A DNA stretch of 64,000 nt, from positions 806,001 through 870,000 of the forward strand of contig JAPDRO010000003.1 of the NCBI GenBank assembly GCA_030247885.1, read 5' to 3'. Source of the stretch: Taxawa tesnikishii (nom. ined.) (taxonomy: Eukaryota; Ascomycota; Dothideomycetes; Dothideales). The notes beneath the pieces were generated by a model, which ran no database searches, was not told the DNA's origin, and worked only from the letters and a program-made list of their open reading frames with translations. A program made the translations under genes and the position numbers. Positions 54,863-64,000 of the stretch are shown here, one piece after another; the first letter of the stretch is position 1; every line of letters starts with the position of its first letter.

Positions 54863-57800
54863 ATGCCCGTCGTACCGCCCGAGAAGCTGGTCAAGCTGCA
54901 ACATGGCGCAGACGGCATCCGAAACATCTGCATACTCGCCCACGTCGACCATGGCAAGACATCACTCACCGACGCCCTCATTGCCACAAACGGAATCATC
55001 TCACCCAAGCTTGCGGGCAAGATTCGCTACCTCGACTCCCGGCCCGATGAACAGCTCAGAGGTATTACTATGGAATCCTCTGCCATTTCACTATACTTCT
55101 CCTTGCTACGACGATCCGCGCCCGAGGCACAGCCGGAGCAGAAAGAATACCTGATTAACCTGATAGATTCACCGGGCCACATCGACTTCAGTAGCGAAGT
55201 TTCGACTGCTTCCAGGCTGTGCGACGGCGCGGTGGTTCTTGTGGATGCTGTCGAGGGTGTCTGCAGCCAGACTGTAACAGTGCTTCGACAAACATGGAAC
55301 GAGAAGCTCAAGCCTTTGCTGGTGATCAACAAAATGGACAGGCTGGTCACCGAATTAAAACTGAGCCCAGCCGATGCGTACACACATCTGAGCAGGTTGT
55401 TGGAACAGGTGAACGCAGTAATGGGAAGCTTTGCACTTGGAGAGCGCATGGAAGACGACCTGCGATGGCGCGAGAGAGTGGAAGAGCGCGTCAATGCTGC
55501 AGCTACAAAGGCCCAGGACGGTGCAGTCGCCGATGAGGCACGGAGCATGAGGAACACTGTCCTGCAAGATGAAGAGGGCGTTGTAACAAGCAGTACACCC
55601 GCTGAATACGAGGAGAAGGAGGATGAGGAGATTTACTTTACTCCGGAGAACAACAACGTAATTTTTGCCAGTGCTATTGATGGCTGGGCTTTTACTCCTC
55701 GTCAGTTCGCCGGACTGTACGAGAAGAAGCTTGGTATCAAGCGCTCCGTGTTGGAGAAAGTGCTGTGGGGGACTTTTACCTGGATCCAAAGACGAAGAGA
55801 GTACTGAGCAGCAAACATCTCAAGGGCAGAAACTTGAAGCCCATGTTTGTGCAACTTGTACTCGAGAACATTTGGGCCGTATACGAAGCCACAACAGGCG
55901 GTAACAACGGGAAGGGGTGCGTGGATTTCCTTCTTTCTCCAAACTGTATTACACGCTTATCAACTAGAGCCACAATAAATTCAAGTTATGAGAAAGAGCA
56001 TTTTCAATTCCGTGCCGTGACTGACTACTTGTCATTAGAGACCCTGAGCTCTTGCAAAAGATCACCAAAGCTCTCAACGTTACCATTCCACCGCACGTCC
56101 TTCGTTCCAGGGATCCGCGTCAACTTCTCATGACAGTCTTCCAGAACTGGCTTCCTGTTTCGACAGCAGTGCTTGTCTCGGTCATTGAGCATCTCCCATC
56201 ACCGCCTGCCGCTCAGGCAGCTCGTATCCCAGCACTGCTCGAACAATCACCAGGCTCAGCGAACATCGACCCAAAGATCAGCTCCGCCATGACTGACTTC
56301 AAAAGGACACAAACGAGCCCGTGGTTGCGTACGTCAGCAAAATGGTCGCTATACCAGAGAGCGAGCTGCCATCCAACAAACGGCGTGGCGGCGCCCTCAC
56401 AGCAGAAGAGGCGCGCGAGCTGGGCCGCAAGAAGCGCGCCGAAATTGCCCGCGCACAAGCGCTGGCCAATGGCGAAAACCCTGACGTGAACTCGGTGACC
56501 GAAGCACTGAGCAGTGCAGCCATCGGCGACGACGAACAGCTCAACAGTGGCGAGCAAAACGGCGCTGCGGCGGCGGCCGAGAAGCAGGGAGACACGGAGC
56601 ACCTGATCGGATTTGCACGTTTGTATTCGGGCACTCTGACCGTGGGCGACGAAGTGTACGTCCTGGCGCCCAAGTTCACGCCTGCGGACCCACACGCTGC
56701 TCCGGAGCCCAAAGGGTCACAATCACCGCCCTGTACCTTCTCATGGGCCGGAGTCTGGAGCCGCTCAACTCGGTACCTGCTGGCTCGGTGGTCGGCATTG
56801 CGGGCCTCGAGGGAGCAATTTTGAAATCAGGCACTCTGTGTTCGCAGCTCGAGGGAGCCCCCAACCTGTCCTCGACCGGAGCTATCAGCACCAACGCACC
56901 CATCGTGCGTGTAGCGCTCGAGCCGGCATGGCCCGGTGACCTCGATAAGATGATTCGCGGGTTACGTATGCTTGTGCAGGCAGATCCCGCCGTGCTGTAC
57001 GAGCAACTCGAGAGTGGAGAACATGTTATCCTGACTGCTGGTGAACTGCATCTCGAGCGGTGTTTGAAGGATCTCCGGGAGCGCTTCGCCAAGTGCGATA
57101 TCCAAGCTGGTGAGGTCATCGTCCCGTACAGAGAAGGCATCGTCAGGCAAGAGGAAATGAACCCGCCAAGAGATCCTGCGCTGGGAAGAGGAAGGGTCGA
57201 AGCGGTTACGACCAGCAAGCAGGTCTCTGTGAGACTGAGGGTGCATCCTTTACCAGAGGCTGTCACAGAATTCTTGGTCAAGGATGCGAGTGCCGTCAAG
57301 AGGCTATACTCTGAGATGAAAGCGGAAGAGGAAGGTCGGGTCAAGAATGCCGGTGATACTGACCAAGACGCGGAGCACGAGGTCGAGCAAGCCGACGTAG
57401 AGGACGCAACAGTGGGAACAGGTCAATTGCTGTCGCTAGCAGACTTCAAGAAGCAGCTCGCGGCTGCATTCGCAGAGGCAAAAGCAGACAAAGACATCTG
57501 GCACGATGCGGTAGACAAGATCACGGCCTTCGGACCGAGGAGGACGGGTCCTAACCTCCTGATTGACGCTTCGCCTACTGGCATTTGCGGCAAAATGTAA
57601 GTTCTGCTAGTGAACCCCGATACGATCCGTTTCGAGGTTTACTGATCACGTGCCACACAGCCTGCGCGAAACCCATCAAGAAGACGAACGAGCGGATGGC
57701 GAACCTGACAGCAAGCCGGACAGACTGACCCCGCAGGATTTTTCGGACAAGATCGCATACGCGTTCCAGCTCGCGACGCACCAGGGCCCGCTGTGCAATG

Positions 57801-58474
57801 AGCCCATGCAAGGCGTCGCCGTCATCCTAGAAGACGTCACAATCAACGCGCCCGAAGGTGACGAAGCTGACAGAGTGAACCTCGGCCGCCTCACAGGTGA
57901 AGTGATCAAGGCGACGAGAGAAGCCATCCGTGAGGGCTTCCTGGATTGGAGCCCGAGAATCCTGCTCGCCATGTACAGTTGCGAGATCCAAGCTTCCGGT
58001 AAGCCTTGTGTCCCTTCTCGGTTTTTTCTTTTTCGTTTCCTGCAAAACCAAACAAGGGGGAATCCCCTGTCGCTGACATCCTCGTGTTCTACCAGCTGAG
58101 GTTCTCGGCCGCGTCTACGCGGTCATAACCCGACGTCGCGGCCGCATCGTTTCCGAATCGCTCCTCGAGCCTTCCCTAACTTCACCATCCTGGCCCTGCT
58201 GCCCGTCGCCGAGTCCTTTGGATTTGCGGATGAGATCAGAAAGCGCACTTCGGGTGCTGCAGCACCCCAACTCGTCTTCGAGGGCTTTGAGATGCTCGAT
58301 GAAGACCCCTTCTGGGTGCCGACAACCGAGGAGGAGCTTGAGGATCTGGGTGAGAAGGGCGACAAGGAAAACGTGGCGAAGCGTTACGTGGATCGGGTCA
58401 GGGAGAGGAAGGGTTTGTTTGTCAAGAGGAAAGTGGTCGAGCACGGAGAGAAACAGAAGACGTTGAAGAGATGA
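54863..58474 (+). CDS. EFL1: Elongation factor-like GTPase EFL1 (Ria1), four apparent frameshifts
   Basis: Exons at 54863-55916, 56039-57596, 57661-57998 and 58096-58474. The N-terminal GTPase domain has AHVDHGKTS (26-34), switch [15 protein letters not shown] (102-106) and NKMD (156-159). Later domains follow EF-2-like order ([44 protein letters not shown], and a C-terminal [14 protein letters not shown]). EFL1 with SBDS removes eIF6/Tif6 from the 60S ribosomal subunit in the cytosol. The frame breaks at four places: the G run 55767-55771, the GG at 56305-56306, AAAGGG 56711-56716, and around 58171-58177. Each is mended by adding one base. With four added bases the coding length is 3,333 nt (1,110 aa), the length of yeast Ria1. 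Four losses in such an important gene suggest sequencing under-calls rather than decay. Confidence 0.9.
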
Positions 58475-58776
58475 GGATAAGGATGTGGTGTGGTGATGGA
58501 CAATGAAAACGCATATAGAGCAAAACAACCCGACCTTGGTCCTTGCGTCTGGAACTTGTTCCTGCTGCAGCAGGTGGCAAGTTGTACGATATAGACTGCG
58601 TACTGTCCTGTTCAATGGATAGCTGGAACCAAACAGTCTCAAGTGAAAATGAGGCGAAGCTCGGGTGAGTATCGCAATAGCGTAGTGCGGCTACGTTCCT
58701 TTAGATGGCTCAAAGATCACATATCGGTCTGTATCCATTGCGTGGTTCCAACATCTTGCCAACCCAGCGGTACATA
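58475..58776. other. Intergenic, convergent 3' ends
   Basis: 302 bp between the ends of EFL1 (plus) and the oxidoreductase (minus). Nothing is recognised. Confidence 0.4.
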
Positions 58777-60005
58777 TCAAAATACCATAGTCTTGCCCGC
58801 TGCCGAGCTCTCGACGGCCAGCTCGAGGATTCGAAGAACGTTCGCTGCGTCCTCGGCACTGACCGGTACTTCACCCTGGCCTTGCAATGCTTTGGCTAGC
58901 AGCTGGTAATATTCTACATACGTCGCCGGTTCGACGGTCGGATAGGAGGAGCGTGTGTACTTTCCACTGGAAGAGTCCCACAGGCTCAGTGTACCTTGGA
59001 GGGCGTTAGCTACAAAGTAACGGAGACCAAGTGCATATATAGAGGACACAGTGAGAAGAATGCCGCGAACGGAGAAGACGGCGAAAGAAGAACTTGGAGG
59101 AGATTAGAAAAGAAAGGGATTGCGTTTACCATGATGACCCTCCGGCTCAACAGCAAACCCTTCATCCCCGGCTTCATCCCAGCCTTCAGCTGGTCCTCCT
59201 GCACATCCAGATGGAACTTCTTGTAACTGCCCTCGGTGCCGCGGATCCAGTACCTCAACTGCTCCTCCTCAGGACTTATCACGGTCGCCTTGACCGTCAC
59301 CAGCCGCTTGGCTTCCTTGGTTCCGTAATGCAGCAGCACGGTGCAGAAATCCGGTGCACCTTCCGTAACACCCCTCCTTAGGAAGCCGACCAAGCCCGTA
59401 ACCTTCTTGGGCGCGCCGTAGAGATGGTACACCTGGTCGATGAGATGAGACCCAAGATCGAACAGCGAACCCGTCGCCGGCAGGGCTTGGTTCTTCCACG
59501 TCTGCTGCGCGGGCGGCGGCAGTTGCGGTCTGTGCCTGTCGAAGTGTGTCTCGAATTCCGCAATGTCCCCCAACTTGCCTTCATCGAGCAGCTTCCTCAC
59601 CGTCAGGAAGTCGGAATCCCACCGCCGGTTCTGGTACACCGTAAGCAATTTGCCGGACTTTTTGGCGATGGCGATGAGTTCGTGGGCGTCCTTGGTGGCG
59701 GGTACAAAGGGCTTCTCGACCACGACATGCTTGCCAGACTCCAGCGCCTTCTTGGCGAACTCGAAGTGTGTTTGAGGCGGCGTCGTCACCACTACGACGT
59801 CCACGGATGTGTCTTCAAAGATTTCGTCGGCGGATCTCCAGGATTTGGTCCCTGGGTGGTCTTTTGAAGCATCGTCGTCAGGTTGTGGTTTTCGCTGGAC
59901 GATGCCGTAGAGCTGGAACTCGGGGACCGCTTCAATCAACGGGATGTGAAAGACCTTGGCAGATAGGCCGTAACCAACAACAGCGACGTTGTACTTTGTT
60001 GACAT
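58777..60005 (-). CDS. Gfo/Idh/MocA-family NAD(P)-dependent oxidoreductase, one apparent frameshift
   Basis: Two exons (60005-59130, 58994-58777). The Rossmann start VAVVGYGLSAKVFHIPLI, VVVVTTPPQTHFEFA and the family motif EKP at residues 97-99 are clear. The C-terminal domain has GSLFDLGSHLIDQVYHLYG and GTEGSYKKFHLD. Near 59158-59160 the frame slips: KGLLLSRRVIM replaces the expected KGFAVEPEGHH. One added base in that CCC run gives 364 aa and makes the junction to GTLSLWDSSSG perfect. Family members oxidise sugars, inositol or dihydrodiols with NAD(P). This one resembles the uncharacterised fungal/yeast branch (EC 1.1.1-type sugar dehydrogenases). A palindromic pair of CreA-like sites lies about 210 bp upstream. 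Confidence 0.85.
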
Positions 60006-60616
60006 GGTATGGGTAGTGGTCTTCGTGACCAGTGGCAGGGCTTGCGAACAGGGTACGGTTACGAATATGTAGTATCCGACAACGGGATCAATGGTAAGGA
60101 AAAAACTTGCTGAGATAGCGTACAACAGTCTATAAGGTCGTTATTGGTACCATCACTCAAGTGTCTTCAAGGCATACTGTCACTGCAGATTGTTTACTTG
60201 TTCGTTCTTCTACCCCGCCAAAGCGGGGTCGTATTGTATCAGCAGGCCGTCAAACACCGTTGATCACCGGAAAAATTGGTGCTTTATGCGGATCTGACTG
60301 TTGAGTGTGCATATGCGACACGCTCAGCCCGGCTGAAGAAAGATGCAGTACATGTTCGAACATTGCTGCCCTTGTCCAATCGAAGCCTGGAGCGAAACCC
60401 TCCAGTAAAGCTCAAACGAGACTGGGAACAATGCTTCATTGAAGCCAAAGTAAAGCTTAGAGAACCACTACGGAAGCGCGAGTGAGTAGCCCCAGCCACT
60501 GCGCTTCCCGGTATTAATGAAACACAGATGCAACGTTACTGTCGTTAATATCACAAACACTCATGTATGCAGAACACAGAGATGGCTTTTCAATCCAGGA
60601 AGCATACAAAGCCTCT
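60006..60616. promoter_or_regulatory. Intergenic, promoter side of the Gfo/Idh/MocA gene
   Basis: 611 bp between the oxidoreductase start and the end of the ArAE_2-type gene. It contains the palindrome at 60212-60229. Otherwise no gene is recognised. Confidence 0.45.
60212..60229. promoter_or_regulatory. Perfect 7-bp inverted repeat, ACCCCGC-CAAA-GCGGGGT
   Basis: ACCCCGC, a 4-nt spacer and GCGGGGT form a perfect inverted repeat. Each arm contains GCGGGG, which fits the fungal CreA/Mig1-type consensus SYGGRG, so two sites face each other about 210 bp upstream of a probable sugar oxidoreductase. CreA mediates carbon catabolite repression. The site match is seen; the role is inferred. Confidence 0.5.
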
Positions 60617-63600
60617 TCAATCCCTCTTACCCTTGTCTCCATCACGACCCAGAAGCGCCTCGTTAGACGCTGCGGGCGAGCTTTCGCTGGTGCTGACGAC
60701 GTGGAACGAGAAGTCCAATTCACCACACAGTTCTTTGATTCCTCTGTCGCGGTTACGCATTAGCTGACATCCAGAAACAGCTTTAGGTTTTGCCAAGGCA
60801 GAGGAGGGTCAAAGTGAGGAAACTTACTCAAGTAGTGCATTCAGGTCATCGCCAATGCATCTTGTAGCAATCTGCATGACGGCAAAAGCCGCAAAGCCTG
60901 GCTCAGCCATGTGTCTGACGCTCAGGATGTCCTTATCCATCGCCTCCAGCTTTGTCGACAGCTGGTATGGCTCGGGCGTCTTGAGGTACGGTGGGAGCGC
61001 TTGGCCGGCGGCGACCGAGGCACTCAGCAGACTCAGCAACGTTGTTATCTCTTTGCTCGTGACATTGAGCTCCGTAACGAGGCGACGGAAGTCAGACAGC
61101 CATTGAGACTCGCTGCCATCGGGGTCGGTGCTGGCGTGCATTTCAGCAAACGTCTGCGACGAATAGGACATCAAAGAGGTGAAATTGAGGATGTCTTGGA
61201 TGCGCGCGATGATCTTGTCGTAGGTTTCTTTGGGAAATCGGCCGCCAACCGGTACATCGTATTTTAGGAAGGCGGAGTGTGTGCGCAGACCTTGCAGCAG
61301 TAGCATCGATTTGGAGAAGACGGTCTGGCGTGCCTTTTCGAGGCGGTACGCTGGACCGCCTTTGGCGCCCATGTCAACGTCTACGCCTCGGATGCGATAT
61401 CGGACCGTCTCGTGTACGACAGAGTAGTAGTTTGCAAGCAGGTACAGCGACGATCCGAGATTGCGGCGGAGTTCCGAGTGTTCGGATATTGGATAGGGAA
61501 GATTGTCCATATCCATGCAACGAACAGCCCACCGCAGACGGTTGCCAAACGGTAAGGGGCCAGCTCGTATATGGGGTAGTAGGGCTGGCCGTTTGATTCT
61601 GATACAGTTATGCCGATCTTCTTGACCTGGAGCTCGTAGCCGATGATGAGGGTGTTGGTGACGCTGAAGATCATGCCAACCGGGATGATGCGCGGATACT
61701 TGAGAACAATATAGAAGCCCCACATACAGACGAACCAGAAGAATACCAACACCCCAGCGGTATGGCCGTCCACGATGTAATAGACTACGAAGCTGGTACA
61801 CATCGCCGCCGTTGTGCCGCAGATTCGCAATAGGAAACTGAAAACACTCTGGCCGGAAGAGGTAGTCATACTGATCGTAACCATGATTTGAGCCCAGAAC
61901 AATCGTTGGGTGACATAGAATTGCTGGGTGTCGTGCAAGAATGCGATCACAGCCAGGCACATCGTCGCACAAGCAACCCGGAAGCCAAAGACGGATTCAG
62001 GGGACCTCAAAAAGTGCGCAATGTCTCGAGTGCGGTTGCCAAACCTCTCCAATGCGTTGCGAGGCGGTAAATGCTCAGGGTCTTTCCGCTTGCTGAAGGC
62101 CTCGCCGAGATAGACATTTGATGCCTGGTTGCCGTCCTCATTCATGCCGTGCTGATCGTCATTGTATGCGTCCTCTTTACGAGAGAAAGAGCTCATAACC
62201 CATTTCCTCATACGTTTCGCGCCAGGTACAACGAGGCGTCCTTTGTCGAGTTTGCCACTTGCTGCCTTCTCGTCCGACCATTTCATCAAGTCGAGAACTG
62301 ATCTCGCCACGGACGTCAGGATATACTCCATATAGAGAACGAGATATAGCTGTCGTCTGTACAGTTGTCTTTGTTGAGTGATCTGTCGTTCCAAGTACCA
62401 ATCCGGCGCGGTAAATTCACCGGTTCGAGGGTTCTCCCAGAAATCGGGGGCGAGTTCAATTCCCCGGCTCTTGCACCACTCCTCAAGCAAGCGTTTCTTC
62501 TGCTTGCTAAACTCTTCTATCTTTTGCTCGAACGACGCTGAGAAGCCTTTCTGGCCTGGCTTCTGTTGTTCGCCTTTGGACTCTATGTCGTTGGACTCCG
62601 CCTCTCCCTTTTTCTTCTTTGGTGACGGGATGAATTGCAAAACGAGTAAGATGTGGGTAAAACCCTCATCTATGTGCCCTGCAAACTTAGTGAATGGCTC
62701 TCGTAGCGTCCTAAAGATGACGTGCCAGTCTTCCGCTGACTGAATCCTGAGCCGCTCGTCCTCGTCCTCAACTTCGCTCGGTGGACCTTTAGGCGCGGGA
62801 TGGTCCCAATCCCTCTCCTCTGCAATTCTTTCAAAAATATTTATAACCGAGCTGAGACCCACAATCGGAAGCATGATCAATCTCAATTGGCGGAATATTG
62901 CCTGCAGATCGTCCGGACCTAACTTGCCCCAAGCAATTTCTCGTTTTGCAAAGGTGAGATCCACGCCGAGTTTACCGTGTAAGGCAGCCAAACCAGCCAA
63001 AGCACCCTTGACTGCCTTGATCTCAGGACTCATGCCGGTCTGAGGTTGACCCGTGGGTGCCCTTGCGAAGAATGGGTCGTTCTCCTCGAGGCTGGAAAGA
63101 TATGCCATGTTGCCCTTGACAAGACCACGCAAGGTCATAATGTAGCCAGTCATTTCCTTGAAGACAACCGTTCGCATAGTGACTGGGAATATCAGCAAGG
63201 AGACTCCTCCTCCAATGGCAAATCCAGTCAAGAACGTCTCCAGCAATCTCTTTGCAAATGCAATTCCTTGGGCCATTGTACTGAATTGTGGAGCGTATGC
63301 CATGCTGACATTGGCAAAGATGCACCAGATGATGCCTGGTGCGACGAATTGGGGATTTCTTGCGCGAATGGTGTTTACAAGGTATATCTGGAAGAAGAGC
63401 CAGATACCACATACGGCAGATGCAGAGGAGTTGTATACTACTGATGTTGCTGCTCCTGGTGCCGGAGTTCCAGTTGATCCTGCTCCTCCGGTACCCGGCG
63501 CCACCGCCACAGCCGTATGCGAGGTATGAAGCCTTGCCTGAACTGCGCAGTAGATGGCTAGTAAGGCCACCGATATTGCCAAACAGGTTGCCACTAGGTT

Positions 63601-63979
63601 GAAGAATATGGTTTGTAGAAACTTCGCTCTTGGCATTATGGCGAAACTAAGAATCGAAACAATGCCGACCAGGTAGCCCAAGGTGGTGTACGTGTCCGCA
63701 AAATCAGTCGCTTGATAAGCAGCGAGACCAATGGTTGGAGCGAGCGCTCCTTTCGCCATGACCTTGAGGGTCGGTTTGTCCAACTGTGTCTTTGCCCATA
63801 GCTTTTTACTCTTACAAATCTGTCCGCCTTTGGTTTGGGCTGTTCTGCGGGCGCGTCTTTGTCGTGTACCGAGTCTGGTGCTTCAGAGGCCTTCTCAACG
63901 GTAGGTTCGGGGGGTCGTTGGAGCCGATGTCCTGGTTGCGCGACTGTGCGTGGTCTACGTCCTCGGGTCTCGACGCCAT
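60617..63979 (-). CDS. ArAE_2-type membrane transporter-like protein (BRE4-like), three apparent frameshifts
   Basis: One long exon (63979-60828) and a short last exon (60743-60617). An N-terminal membrane block has several helices (ALAPTIGLAAYQATDF, LGYLVGIVSILSFAIM, VSLLIFPVTMRTVVF). A long cytosolic region follows. A second C-terminal membrane block (GFRVACATMCLAVIAFLHD, TTAAMCTSFVVYYIVDG, IPVGMIFSVTNTLIIGYEL) and a soluble tail (LNALLEGIKELCGELDFSFHVV) complete the layout of the fungal 6-TM aromatic-acid-exporter/brefeldin-sensitivity family. The last exon is recovered from donor GA|GTAAGT with a GCTAATG branch site. The frame slips at 61496-61498 (WTIFP to YPISEHSEL), 63803-63807 and 63909-63914. 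One added base at each gives 1,093 aa. The start at 63979 (MASRPEDVDH) is preferred over the TTG at 63998. Confidence 0.82.
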
Positions 63980-64000
63980 GGTGATTTTCCTTCAGCAAAC

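Noticed and set aside
60514-60726. 70-codon minus-strand frame starting MVNWTSRS
   Set aside because: The neighbouring frame of the same DNA is the true last exon of the ArAE_2-type gene, supported by donor, branch site and acceptor.

Overview
This is nuclear DNA from a filamentous ascomycete (Pezizomycotina; a Dothideomycete is my best guess, from overall protein similarity only). The signs are short GT-AG introns of about 45-135 bp, compact genes on both strands, and fungal-type proteins: the septation protein Cyk3, a Bud14-like SH3 protein, a Sid1-type kinase, a DAL5-family permease and an ArAE_2-type transporter. I found no rRNA, tRNA, CRISPR array or recognisable transposon or virus fossil.

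Layout. 1-7.4 kb is a metabolic/accessory block: a TauD-type dioxygenase cut by the window edge, a divergent DAL5/allantoate-permease-family transporter broken by two in-frame stops, a flavin monooxygenase and a ribokinase. 7.6-17.5 kb holds housekeeping genes: Cyk3 (cytokinesis), condensin subunit Ycg1/Cnd3 and a mitochondrial cysteine synthase. 17.6-24.5 kb holds an AIFM2-like oxidoreductase, a small coiled-coil protein, an MDR oxidoreductase and TAF6. 25-30.8 kb is one uninterrupted 1,910-codon DDX60-like Ski2-family helicase. 31.5-40.8 kb holds an AlkB-like dioxygenase, a GRAMD4-like membrane protein, a Ste20/GCK kinase and an NmrA-like protein. 40.8-44.4 kb is a gene-poor stretch with short 7-bp tandem repeats. 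44.4-54.2 kb holds an orphan multi-pass membrane protein, a DUF1308 protein, a Bud14-like protein and a tandem-PH protein. 54.9-64 kb holds the ribosome-maturation GTPase EFL1, a Gfo/Idh/MocA oxidoreductase and an ArAE_2-type membrane protein.

Working relations. Most neighbours are unrelated housekeeping genes. The exception may be the left edge: a TauD dioxygenase, a DAL5-family importer and an FMO lie together, which would fit sulfonate or amine scavenging, but the importer is now broken.

The main anomaly is sequence quality. Six otherwise ordinary genes (AIFM2-like, orphan membrane protein, Bud14, EFL1, Gfo/Idh/MocA, ArAE_2) need eleven reading-frame corrections in all. Every one is a single missing base, nearly always in a short homopolymer run, and ten of the eleven lie to the right of 45 kb. 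EFL1, normally essential or nearly so, needs four. I read this as consensus under-calling rather than gene decay, and I mark it in each entry because any automatic annotation of this window would split these genes.
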